From assembly GCA_003225615.1 (NCBI GenBank), contig QIAS01000155.1:1-8036 (forward strand): a stretch of DNA of 8,036 nt. Reading direction: 5' to 3'. Origin of the DNA: Acidobacteriota bacterium (lineage in GTDB: Bacteria > Acidobacteriota > Terriglobia > Terriglobales > Acidobacteriaceae). Under the pieces are notes generated by a model. The model made no database searches. It was not told where the DNA came from and saw only the letters and a program-made list of their open reading frames with translations. Numbering within the stretch: the first letter of the stretch is position 1; each line of letters opens with the position of its first letter. This document shows, piece after piece, positions 1 to 6,945 of the stretch. The position numbers and the translations under genes are program-made.

Positions 1-452
1 GCCAGCTCTTCTTCGCTTTTCACGGCACGCGCCATGTCAAATTCAACATCGAACGGCACCAGTTCGAAAGAACCCTGAGCCAGTTCGCGATAATCCCGCA
101 CCGGCATGATGAAGTTCATGCCATAGATGCCGAGGCGCTTCCACTTACGCTCCATGGCGCGCTCGCGCAGCCACTGGCCGGGAACATCGGGCCAGACCTG
201 ATCTTTCACCCACGGTTTCGCTTTATCGCCAATCCAACGCGCCTCGCGCGGGAAGACAAGCGTCGGCTCGCCCTCCAGCGGCAATAGCACATAAACGTAG
301 CGATGCACGATCTCAAAACCCGAGACGTAGAACACCGCCCCTTCAAATCCGGCGTACTGGTTCCCGCACACGATCAGCGAATCCAGTCCGTTCTGCGCCA
401 TACGCGAACGAATGTTCTTATAACGACGCTCGATTTCACTTTGGCTTGGCAA
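1..452 (-). CDS. Second M24-family (creatinase/Xaa-Pro aminopeptidase-like) protein, N-terminal domain only, cut by window edge
   Basis: An open frame runs without a stop from about 452 to the left edge and encodes 150 residues. SQSEIERRYKNIRSRMAQNG followed by LDSLIVCG is the usual start of a creatinase-N domain. It continues through AVFYVSGFEIVHRYVYVLLP and EGEPTLVFPREARW to FDVEFDMARAVKSEEELA, the linker that precedes the catalytic pita-bread domain in this family. The metal site and catalytic residues lie outside the window, so activity cannot be judged. It differs clearly from the other M24 protein at 1750-2955, so it is a diverged paralogue and not a tandem copy. The start is most likely TTG at 452, placed by a GAGG site; GTG at 479 is the alternative. 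It sits 11 bases after the M20 coding end and continues the same operon. Confidence 0.87.
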   Translation of the reverse strand, partial: MPSQSEIERRYKNIRSRMAQNGLDSLIVCGNQYAGFEGAVFYVSGFEIVHRYVYVLLPLEGEPTLVFPREARWIGDKAKPWVKDQVWPDVPGQWLRERAMERKWKRLGIYGMNFIMPVRDYRELAQGSFELVPFDVEFDMARAVKSEEEL

Positions 453-457
453 CGTGT

Positions 458-461
458 CCTC
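458..461 (-). promoter_or_regulatory. Ribosome binding site of the second M24 gene
   Basis: GAGG on the minus strand lies five bases before a TTG at 452, just after the M20-type TAG at 466-464. It favours the TTG start over an in-frame GTG at 479 that would overlap the M20 coding end and has no clear site. Confidence 0.5.
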
Positions 462-463
462 GG

Positions 464-615
464 CTACTGCACACCGCACAATTGAGCTGCTGTAAGCGCG
501 TAGATCTTGGTAATATCCACCAGTGTTTTGATCGATACTTTCTCGCCTTCCTTATCCCGCGGTCCACTCGACGGCCCATAGTTCACGGTTTCAATTCCAT
601 AACGCGTCAGCACTC
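464..615 (-). pseudogene. Displaced C-terminal part of the M20 amidohydrolase gene
   Basis: Read on the minus strand in the frame beginning GTG at 613, this stretch encodes VLTRYGIETVNYGPSSG, then PRDKEGEKVSIKTLVDITK and IYALTAAQLCGVQ, followed by TAG at 466-464. That is a typical M20 C-terminus: a GI-x-TV-x-YGP strand, an acidic-basic loop and the long closing helix. It is out of frame with the preceding 1728-607 reading, which stops at 609-607. Restoring one continuous protein of about 420 residues needs a net gain of one base modulo three near 607-635. There is no separate start or ribosome site for this part, so it belongs to the M20 gene and not to an independent one. Confidence 0.82.
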
Positions 616-1728
616 TGAGCACCACACCACCACATCCCGCTTCGGTAGCGCTCCCATCACCTGCTGATGGTTCTTTTCAATCGCTTGCACCATCGGATGA
701 TCGACACTGATCGAGGCGCCGGGAACGGAAACATATGTTTCAAACTCCAATCCCCATTCAGGATGCTTCTTCTCCAGATCGAAAAAGACCTGCTGGATCT
801 CGCGTCGCGCCTCGCTCATGGCGATGTTCGGCGGCACGCGAACATCCAGAAAAAGATCAGCCTTCTCGGGCGTGCGGCTGGCCCGCCATGCATGGCCGCC
901 GCGAATGCCGCCGAGGTTTACGATCGCCTTCTTGCCGCCGTAGGCCGCCTTTTTCTCCCACGCGGTAATCCATTCCATGATCGTGCCCATGACCTCGTAC
1001 ATGCGGCGAATCGAATTCATCTCTTCGCGGCCCTCACAGAAAGCCGTGTGCACATAAATTCCGCTGCACGAAATGCGCACCCAGAGCGAACCAAAGTGTT
1101 CCAGCACAACATTCATATCTGTGGGCTCGCCCAGGATGCACATGTCCGGCAAAATTCCGTGATTCACCAGGTAGTGCGTGCCGAACCCGTAACCGCGATA
1201 TTCTTTTCCTCTGAATTCACCCCACTGCGTCTTTTCGATCTCGCCCGCTACAGCGGCAACAATGACGTCCCCGTTAAGTTTTACCCCAGCCCGAAGCAGT
1301 GCTTTTACGGCATGCGTGTAGCACACCAGCGCGCCCTTCATGTTGTAGATGCCGAGCCCGTAAATCATCCCGTTTTTGATCACGGCATGCGGCTTGTAGC
1401 CGATCCCGTTAAGGAACTCCTCATCCCCAGTGTTCGAAGTATCCATGTGGCCGTTGAACATCAGGTTCTTGCCGCCACCGCTACCTGTCCAACGCCCGAC
1501 CACGTTGGCACGACCTTCTTCAACCTCCTGCCACGTGACATCGAGTCCCAACTGACGGAGGGTATTCTGCATGTATTCCGCCATCTGCAACTCCCCGCCC
1601 GTAGGGCTTGGAATGTTGATGACGTCGCAGCTCATGGCCACGATTTCTTCTTCCTTCACCTCTGCGAGAATCTTCTCGCTCAGCTTGGCATCGAGGCCGG
1701 ATGTCTGTCTCTGCTTTGGAGTATGCAC
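607..1728 (-). CDS. M20-family (ArgE/DapE-like) amidohydrolase, C-terminus lost by frameshift
   Basis: This reads 373 residues of an M20 metallo-amidohydrolase of the acetylornithine deacetylase/succinyl-diaminopimelate desuccinylase type, which hydrolyses N-acyl or related amide bonds. NGHMDTSNTG (92-101) gives metal ligand H94 and D96; GEIEK (162-166) covers the catalytic Glu region; GEPT (200-203) holds the next acidic ligand; and GIYVHTAF (223-230) marks the dimerisation domain with H227. The bridging-Asp position in GIYNMKGA is Asn129 rather than Asp. The frame ends at WCSEC-stop, just where the catalytic domain should return to finish; its missing end is found in another frame downstream to 464. 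The start is GTG at 1728, 21 bases after the M24 stop, with only a weak GAGA-type ribosome site. Whether the truncated product works is doubtful. A sequencing indel is the simplest alternative. Confidence 0.88.
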   Translation of the reverse strand: MHTPKQRQTSGLDAKLSEKILAEVKEEEIVAMSCDVINIPSPTGGELQMAEYMQNTLRQLGLDVTWQEVEEGRANVVGRWTGSGGGKNLMFNGHMDTSNTGDEEFLNGIGYKPHAVIKNGMIYGLGIYNMKGALVCYTHAVKALLRAGVKLNGDVIVAAVAGEIEKTQWGEFRGKEYRGYGFGTHYLVNHGILPDMCILGEPTDMNVVLEHFGSLWVRISCSGIYVHTAFCEGREEMNSIRRMYEVMGTIMEWITAWEKKAAYGGKKAIVNLGGIRGGHAWRASRTPEKADLFLDVRVPPNIAMSEARREIQQVFFDLEKKHPEWGLEFETYVSVPGASISVDHPMVQAIEKNHQQVMGALPKRDVVVWCSEC

Positions 1729-1749
1729 TGTGAGTTAAGTTCTCGCTTA

Positions 1750-2955
1750 CTACGTAGTGCTTGCCTTCATTCCGGCACGAGCTAACCGAAAATCATCCGG
1801 ATAAGTGCACAACTTTTCACTGCCGTTTTGCGTGATAAGAAAATTGTCTTCGAGGCGCAGTCCACCGCCTCCTGGCCAATAGATTCCCGGCTCGATGGCG
1901 AGCACCATATTCTTGCGCATAGTCCCGCCGCCTGCTTGGTGTGCGTAGGGAAATTCATGAGCCCGAGCCCCGACTCCATGGCAAATGGGATGCGAGGGTT
2001 GCCCCGCATATCCGCCTTCCGCAATCCGCGCACGAATCAGCCGGTCCAAGTCGGGAAAGCTCGCGCCTTCACGCGCAAATGCCACGCCTTCGTTAAAGAC
2101 TTTCAACAACAAGTCGAGCAGCTTGTGATATTCAGCAGTAAGTTCGCCGGGGCAGGCATTCTTGGTCAGATCGGTCCAATATCCATCCACGCAAACCCAG
2201 ATCTCAAATAAGGTTGGCTCATTTTTCTGGATTGGGCGATCTCCCGTCGCCGTAAACGTGGCGATCCCTTTGCCCGACCACACCAGGGTAAAGGCGCGCG
2301 CCATCTCAACCTTGCCTTTATACCCCACCCCAATGCCGTGCACGAAGCTTTCATACATGCCGCCAACTTCGCTCTCCTTCATGCCGGGACGCATGTGGTC
2401 ACGCGTGTAATCCATTGCCAAAGCCGCCAATTCATTTGCCAGGCGCATCCGCTCAATTTCCTGGCTGGTTTTGATGGCACGGGCCTCGTTGAGCAGCGGT
2501 GTCGCGTCCACCACCTCGCCGGCAACTTTTCGGAAAGCATCGAAGTAGAACTGCGTGGGAGTCGTCGGCTCACCGACCATGCGATCAGCGCTTTGCGTTC
2601 CCATGTTCAATTCAATGGCGACTTTGTCCGTCAACCCGCGCTCTTTCAAAACCGCAAGAGCCATATCCAACGCGCGGTATTGTGGAGGCCGCGGATCGCG
2701 CTCGTCGTAACCCTTGAACAGCCGGATATCTCTCGTCCAGGAGTTGCGCTGCGCATCGGCCAGTTGCGGTTCCAGCGTAATCAGGGTAGCCTCGCCCTCA
2801 CACGGAAACACCACCGCGTCATATCCCTTCATGCACCAGTAGTTCGTGAGATACACGATGTTGTCGGGCGCGCGCACCACGAGCGCGCTAAGGTCCTGGT
2901 CCTTCATCATCGACCGCACCCGCTCGAGTTTCACATTGTCAACAGGCCAAGTCAT
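1750..2955 (-). CDS. M24-family (creatinase/aminopeptidase P-like) hydrolase
   Basis: This 401-residue protein has the two-domain creatinase/prolidase layout. An N-terminal creatinase-N domain spans about 1-155, including LSALVVRAPDNIVYLTNYW (22-40). The pita-bread catalytic domain starts after ARAIKTSQEIERMRLA. Expected metal-ligand positions by eye are E251 (normally Asp), D262 in GYWTDLTKN, H326 in CHGVGARAHEFP, E355 in IEPGIY and E369 in RLEDNF. The site is thus largely kept, with Asp-to-Glu at the first position and TKN instead of the usual TRT. Members cleave Xaa-Pro peptides or C-N bonds of creatine- or ectoine-like compounds; the context of a molybdenum hydroxylase and an M20 enzyme favours a small molecule. 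The start is the ATG at 2955, because a longer reading would run through the palindrome into the reductase gene and add a low-complexity, non-homologous leader. Confidence 0.9.
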   Translation of the reverse strand: MTWPVDNVKLERVRSMMKDQDLSALVVRAPDNIVYLTNYWCMKGYDAVVFPCEGEATLITLEPQLADAQRNSWTRDIRLFKGYDERDPRPPQYRALDMALAVLKERGLTDKVAIELNMGTQSADRMVGEPTTPTQFYFDAFRKVAGEVVDATPLLNEARAIKTSQEIERMRLANELAALAMDYTRDHMRPGMKESEVGGMYESFVHGIGVGYKGKVEMARAFTLVWSGKGIATFTATGDRPIQKNEPTLFEIWVCVDGYWTDLTKNACPGELTAEYHKLLDLLLKVFNEGVAFAREGASFPDLDRLIRARIAEGGYAGQPSHPICHGVGARAHEFPYAHQAGGGTMRKNMVLAIEPGIYWPGGGGLRLEDNFLITQNGSEKLCTYPDDFRLARAGMKASTT

Positions 2956-2958
2956 AAT

Positions 2959-2963
2959 CACCT
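2959..2963 (-). promoter_or_regulatory. Ribosome binding site of the complete M24 hydrolase gene
   Basis: AGGTG on the minus strand, with its AGG five bases from the ATG at 2955, supports that start over an in-frame upstream start at 3051. The site lies directly beside the palindrome at 2967-2988, so folding of the hairpin could change access to it. Confidence 0.6.
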
Positions 2964-2966
2964 GTA

Positions 2967-2988
2967 GAGACGCGGCTCGCCGCGTCTC
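2967..2988. repeat. Perfect GC-rich palindrome (REP-like) in the reductase/M24 gap
   Basis: The ten-base arms GAGACGCGGC (2967-2976) and GCCGCGTCTC (2979-2988) are exact inverted complements separated by two bases. In the transcript this gives a nine-base-pair stem with a CGAG tetraloop, extendable outward by a G-U and a U-A pair. It occupies most of the 38-base gap between the reductase stop (2994) and the M24 start (2955). No T-tract follows it, so it is not a standard Rho-independent terminator. It ends three bases upstream of the AGG of the next ribosome site. Its look is that of dispersed intergenic palindromes found in many copies in some bacterial genomes, but only one copy is visible here. 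Confidence 0.8.
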
Positions 2989-2993
2989 CAGCA

Positions 2994-3962
2994 CTATCCG
3001 CCGGCCCTCCCCTGCACCACCACCGGCCGATTCTCCTCCTGAAACTTCCACGCCGCTTCTTTGCCCCTGATCAACCGGTACACCGTGGTGTGCAAAGGCG
3101 CAGAGACACCGAGGCGCTCGGCCTCACGCGCAATAGCGCCGCTGAGAAAATCAACCTCCGTCGGCAACTGATGCCGCACGTCATACAACATCGACGTGGG
3201 ATGATTCGTCATAGCCCCGATCTTGTTCATCGCCCAGGGATCTTCGTGAAGTTTCACGCCCGCCGCTGCGGCCACCTGCTTTCCCTCCGCAATCAATTCA
3301 TGCAGCAAATGGCCCAAATCGTCGAATTGTTTCTCCGCTGCAAAATGCGGGGAATGTGGTAACCCCGTCAACGCGGAGACACCATTCACCGACGCATTGA
3401 AAATCAGTTTCGACCACTGCGCGGGGCGCGCATCTGCGAGGGCTTCCGCCTTCAGATCACCCGCAATAATCAGGTTCGCCGCCTCCTGCACGACAGACAT
3501 CGGTGTTTCTCGCGGCTCAAATGGACCAAGCCACGTAGCTGTGTCCAATTCGTACTGGACATGCGTATCGCTGTGACGAGTGCCGCTCATGAATGTGGTG
3601 CCGCGAATGACCTGGCCTCCAGTATGGGCAGCGATGATCTCTTCGCTTCCCAACCCATTTTGCGCGGAAATAACTGCGCCGTTATTAAAGTGACCACCGG
3701 CATCCGCGATCGCCTCTTCCACCTGAGTCGCCTTGGTCGCCACAATGCCCAGATCGAAATCGCGAGGAAGCTCCTTGGCCGTTGTAGTCGCCTTCAGCGA
3801 CACGGAAAAACTGTGCTTACCGGAAACGCGAAGCTCCTCCTGATTCAATGCCCGCGCATGATCTTCCCGCCGTACCAGCGCCCATACCTCTGCAACCCGC
3901 GCCAGATGTGCCGCGTAGAGGCTCCCAATGGCGCCGCAACCGATAATGCACACTCTCTTCAT
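2994..3962 (-). CDS. Ketopantoate reductase-like (2-dehydropantoate 2-reductase family) NADP-dependent oxidoreductase
   Basis: This 322-residue protein has the ApbA/PanE fold: an N-terminal Rossmann domain and a C-terminal helical domain. GCGAIGSLYA (8-17) is the dinucleotide glycine motif, and the arginines at 31-32 after the second strand suit the NADPH phosphate. QNGLG is at 101-105. WSKLIFNASVNGVSALTG (183-200) supplies the expected catalytic Lys185 with Asn189 and Asn193. HPTSMLYDV (254-262) and PTEVDFLSG (267-275) match the substrate-pocket motifs of PanE, with Glu269 at the catalytic acid position. The usual reaction is reduction of 2-dehydropantoate to pantoate in pantothenate synthesis. 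Lying between a molybdenum hydroxylase and peptidase-like hydrolases, with no other pantothenate gene, this copy more likely acts on another 2-oxo or 2-hydroxy acid in a catabolic route; that is inference. The ATG at 3962 has no clear Shine-Dalgarno and may be read by coupling with the upstream stop 17 bases away. Confidence 0.9.
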   Translation of the reverse strand: MKRVCIIGCGAIGSLYAAHLARVAEVWALVRREDHARALNQEELRVSGKHSFSVSLKATTTAKELPRDFDLGIVATKATQVEEAIADAGGHFNNGAVISAQNGLGSEEIIAAHTGGQVIRGTTFMSGTRHSDTHVQYELDTATWLGPFEPRETPMSVVQEAANLIIAGDLKAEALADARPAQWSKLIFNASVNGVSALTGLPHSPHFAAEKQFDDLGHLLHELIAEGKQVAAAAGVKLHEDPWAMNKIGAMTNHPTSMLYDVRHQLPTEVDFLSGAIAREAERLGVSAPLHTTVYRLIRGKEAAWKFQEENRPVVVQGRAGG

Positions 3963-3979
3963 TCAAAGCGCGACGCATC

Positions 3980-6430
3980 CTACACCCGCCGCTCAACCTT
4001 CACCAGTTTGTCCGCCTGGCAGATTTCTTTTCCCACTAGCGCCCGGAACAAACTATCCGCATTATTAAACGAGTCCTCGATGATGATTCCTTCCGAGAAC
4101 AGTGCATCCTGCAACGCAGCCGAGATAGTGTGAATCGGCGCCGCGCCGCCTTCACCCATTCCTTTCGCGCCGCTGTAGCTGTGCGGGGAAGGCGTGGCCG
4201 TGTGTCCGTACTTTACCTTCGGCATATTCACCGCAGTTATGGGAGTGTAGTCGCTGAAGGTAGACGTCAGCATGTTGCCCACAGCATCGTACAGGCAGTT
4301 CTCCAGCAACGCCGCGCCTATTCCGTGGGCGGTCGCCCCATACACCTGGCCCTCCACAATCGGAGGATTGATCACTGTCCCGCAATCATCCACGGCAACA
4401 TAGTCAAGAATCTTGGGGATGAACGTCTCGCGGTCTACCTCGACAATAGCGATATGCAGCTGCGAAGCATAGGTAAGCGTCAGGTTGCCGTATTTTTTCT
4501 GCTTGTCCGGAACCTTAAATGGCGCGCGCCAGATATACCGGCAATTCAACGTAATTTCGTACAACTCGGTGGGCAGCACCGCGCTGTTCACATTGACGAT
4601 GTTGGCCAGTCCCCAATAGTTGATCGACTTCCCGTTGCTACGCGCGCGAATTTCCGGACCCTGCGCTCCCATGCCGAATTCCAAATCATCCGGCTTGCTC
4701 TCGAGCACATAAGCCGCCAGGCGCGTCATTTCAGCCTTGAGTTTTTGTGCTGCACCGTGCACCGCCGACAGGCCTGAGACTGCAAACTGGCTGGCGTACG
4801 TTCCGGAAAATCCGGTATGCACGTTGCGCTCGGTATCGAAACCCGTGCGCACCGTCACCAAGTCAGGCGAAATCTTTAATACATCCGCCACCACCTGGGC
4901 TGCCGTGGTTTCGTGCCCTTGTCCCTGCGGACACGATCCGACGGCCACGACCACTTCCCCATAGATATCGAGTTTGCAGTTCGCTCCTTGCGAGTTGCCG
5001 GAGAACGGCGCCCCTGGATTCACAATCTGTGACTGTCCAAAATTATTCGTTCCGGAATCGAGAGTCGTGCCGATGCCAATGCCCATCAGCCGGCCTTCTT
5101 TGCGCGCCGCGGTTTGCTTCTTCTTCCACTCCTCCCACCCGATCAGCTCTTTCGCCAGCGCCAGCATTTTCGGGTAGTTCCCTGAGTCATACACGCAGCC
5201 GTTCGGAGTGGTGTAAGGAAATTCTTCCGGACGAATGTAATTGCGCAAGCGCATCTCGTCAGCCGGAATCCCAAGTTCATGGGCACAGATATCGATGACC
5301 CGCTCCAGAAACCAGAGATGCTGCATGCGCGAATAACCGCGATTGGGCCCCACCGGACATTTATTCGTAACCGCCTGCGTGAAATCAATTCGTGCATTCC
5401 GGAAGCGATAAACGCCGGGAAAAACCTGCGACCAGATCACGCACCCAAGCGGCTCGTAACGCGGGTAGGCCCCGCAATCATCAATATGGCGCGAGGTAAT
5501 TGCGGTAATCACTCCATCCTTGTCCAGCGCCACGCGCGTATCGCGGAAAGTGCGCTCGTTGCCGTGTGCGCTTGAGGTCATGTGCTCGGAACGCGTCTCC
5601 ACCCACTTGATCGGCCTGCCTCCCGCCTTCTTGGAAGCCAGCGCGCACACCGCCATCTGCGGATAGCTGGTAATTTTGATTCCGAAACTGCCGCCAATGT
5701 CGGAAGTCTGCACCCGAATTTTGTCAATATGAACGTTGAGGTGCGCAGCCAGAAATTGAATGGCGAAAGAAGGAAATGAATTGTTGCAGGAATAATAAAT
5801 GTAGTCGTCTTTGGGATCCCATTGCCCGATGACTACGTTGTTTTCCAGCGGCGTGCTGGAAAACCGGTGGAAGTGCAAGCGGTCGACCTCCACTACATGG
5901 GCTGCGTCCCGGAATGCCTTCTCTACATCGCCATACTCGAAAACACCGTTCCAGATTTTGTTCGTGCCAGCCTCTTCATGCAGAATGCTTTGGTCCGCCA
6001 GTGCCTGTTGCGCATCCACCACAGGATCCAATGCCTCATATTCCACGTTGACCAGTTCTGCAGCATCGTTTGCAATCTGCGGGGATTCCGCCACCACCGC
6101 CACGACCGGCTCGCCCTGGTAACGAACTTTGGAGACGCCCAACGGATAGTCGCGAACTTTCGAATCCGGTCCAATTTCGATAAAAGGCTGAGTCTGCGGC
6201 ACTATTTCCTTACCGGTAAGTGTGCAAATGACTCCGGGCAGCGCGTCAGCCGCCGAAGTGTCAATGCTCACAATCTTCGCGTGCGCGTAGGGAGAACGCA
6301 CGAAGTGCAAGTAAGCCATTTCGCGCAGCTTGATGTCATCGGCAAACTTGCCGCGACCGCGTAACAGCCGGTCTTCTTCCTTGCGCGGTACCGCTCGCCC
6401 GACCCAATTTTGCGTTTCAGTTCCTGCCAC
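3980..6430 (-). CDS. Molybdopterin-binding large subunit of a xanthine dehydrogenase/CoxL-family hydroxylase of unknown substrate
   Basis: This 816-residue catalytic subunit binds the molybdenum cofactor (probably the cytosine dinucleotide form) and hydroxylates or oxidises a small substrate. Its length is normal for CoxL-type subunits. In order: the N-terminal hammerhead domain begins at VGRAVPRKEEDRLLRGRGKF (about 10-29); the cofactor motif GGSFG is at 246-250; the active-site loop PNRGYSR is at 362-368; QGQGHETTAAQVVAD is at 502-516; SGTYASQFAVSG is at 542-553; VDDCGTVINP is at 680-689; and GMGEGG holds the catalytic Glu at about 760. The loop lacks the cysteine of true CO dehydrogenase (AYxCSFR) and differs from the common AYRGAGR, so it is not a CO oxidiser and its substrate cannot be read off. 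The GTG start at 6430 is supported by AGGGAG five bases upstream. The stop lies 17 bases before the reductase gene. Confidence 0.95.
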   Translation of the reverse strand: MAGTETQNWVGRAVPRKEEDRLLRGRGKFADDIKLREMAYLHFVRSPYAHAKIVSIDTSAADALPGVICTLTGKEIVPQTQPFIEIGPDSKVRDYPLGVSKVRYQGEPVVAVVAESPQIANDAAELVNVEYEALDPVVDAQQALADQSILHEEAGTNKIWNGVFEYGDVEKAFRDAAHVVEVDRLHFHRFSSTPLENNVVIGQWDPKDDYIYYSCNNSFPSFAIQFLAAHLNVHIDKIRVQTSDIGGSFGIKITSYPQMAVCALASKKAGGRPIKWVETRSEHMTSSAHGNERTFRDTRVALDKDGVITAITSRHIDDCGAYPRYEPLGCVIWSQVFPGVYRFRNARIDFTQAVTNKCPVGPNRGYSRMQHLWFLERVIDICAHELGIPADEMRLRNYIRPEEFPYTTPNGCVYDSGNYPKMLALAKELIGWEEWKKKQTAARKEGRLMGIGIGTTLDSGTNNFGQSQIVNPGAPFSGNSQGANCKLDIYGEVVVAVGSCPQGQGHETTAAQVVADVLKISPDLVTVRTGFDTERNVHTGFSGTYASQFAVSGLSAVHGAAQKLKAEMTRLAAYVLESKPDDLEFGMGAQGPEIRARSNGKSINYWGLANIVNVNSAVLPTELYEITLNCRYIWRAPFKVPDKQKKYGNLTLTYASQLHIAIVEVDRETFIPKILDYVAVDDCGTVINPPIVEGQVYGATAHGIGAALLENCLYDAVGNMLTSTFSDYTPITAVNMPKVKYGHTATPSPHSYSGAKGMGEGGAAPIHTISAALQDALFSEGIIIEDSFNNADSLFRALVGKEICQADKLVKVERRV

Positions 6431-6435
6431 ACGTT

Positions 6436-6441
6436 CTCCCT
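6436..6441 (-). promoter_or_regulatory. Ribosome binding site of the molybdopterin subunit gene
   Basis: The minus strand reads AGGGAG followed by a five-base spacer (AACGT) and then GTG at 6430. This strong Shine-Dalgarno match decides in favour of the GTG start, which also places the conserved NWVGRAVPR segment at the usual distance from the N-terminus. Confidence 0.7.
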
Positions 6442-6459
6442 AACCCAGATGCCGCACTG

Positions 6460-6942
6460 CTAGGCCGTTTCAGATACCTGTGTTCCCGCACTGCCGCTCT
6501 CGCGGGTTAATGCCGCCTGCAAGCTATCAATCAATTTCTGAACGTTCTTCTTGCCTAGTGGCTCCAGCAGTCCTCCTGCAACGGATGTTAATCGCCCAAA
6601 AATCTGTGCCTCGCCCTGCCAAGCCACTTGAGCTCCCTCATTGGCGGGAGTCACATCAAATCCCGCAACCAGCGACACGTTTCCTCCTGCCACGCTTCCC
6701 TGTCCCTTATACTGCGCGCGCTTCGGACGGTCCGCTTCCGCGAGATGCATCTTCACGTCCGCGGCCCCCTTGATGTAGGAAACTCCAACGTTCACTTTGA
6801 CGGTAAAATGCGTCGCATCCTGCACCGACAGATTCTGAAACTCCGGCAACAGTGGGGCAAACTTATTCGGGTCCGTCAGAAAGTCATAGACTTCTTCCGG
6901 CGTGCGTTTGACCTCAAACTTGCCATTAAACTTAATCGCCAT
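6460..6942 (-). CDS. CoxG-like SRPBCC-family protein (CO dehydrogenase subunit G family)
   Basis: This 160-residue protein belongs to the CoxG branch of the SRPBCC/START-like fold. In Oligotropha, CoxG is linked to membrane recruitment of CO dehydrogenase; relatives accompany many molybdenum hydroxylases of other specificity. Visible family marks are the N-terminal strand KFNGKFEVKRTPEEVYDFL (residues 4-22), LTDPNKFAPLLPEF, and the glycine-rich YKGQGSVAGGNVSL (about 78-91). The C-terminal helix LLEPLGKKNVQKLIDSL (about 125-141) closes the hydrophobic pocket. The short polar tail has no hydrophobic anchor, so any membrane contact would be peripheral. The ATG at 6942 sits three bases after the small-subunit stop, with AAGGGG eight bases upstream as the likely ribosome site. 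Its place between small and large subunit genes ties it to this enzyme; its exact role here is inferred. Confidence 0.9.
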   Translation of the reverse strand: MAIKFNGKFEVKRTPEEVYDFLTDPNKFAPLLPEFQNLSVQDATHFTVKVNVGVSYIKGAADVKMHLAEADRPKRAQYKGQGSVAGGNVSLVAGFDVTPANEGAQVAWQGEAQIFGRLTSVAGGLLEPLGKKNVQKLIDSLQAALTRESGSAGTQVSETA

Positions 6943-6945
6943 TTC

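Noticed and set aside
667..1785. Long plus-strand open frame of about 370 codons opposite the M20 gene
   Set aside because: Its translation has no recognisable motif and is rich in His, Arg and Leu, as expected for the antisense of a coding gene; the minus strand carries clear M20 motifs.
2338..2967. Plus-strand open frame opposite the M24 gene, and similar ones at 3561-4133 and 6628-7320
   Set aside because: They are antisense shadows of well-conserved minus-strand genes, with no domain signal or ribosome site.
2967..2988. Palindrome as a Rho-independent terminator
   Set aside because: No run of T follows the stem on the transcribed strand; the ribosome site of the next gene follows directly.
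2956..3051. N-terminal extension of the M24 protein up to 3051
   Set aside because: It overlaps the reductase coding end, translates the palindrome and yields a low-complexity Gly/Glu/Arg leader; the ATG at 2955 has a ribosome site and the normal family N-terminus.
5840..5864. Ten-base inverted repeat GTTTTCCAGC / GCTGGAAAAC with a five-base gap
   Set aside because: It lies inside the large-subunit gene and encodes the conserved FSSTPLENN segment, so it is most simply a chance coding hairpin; no regulatory context is seen.
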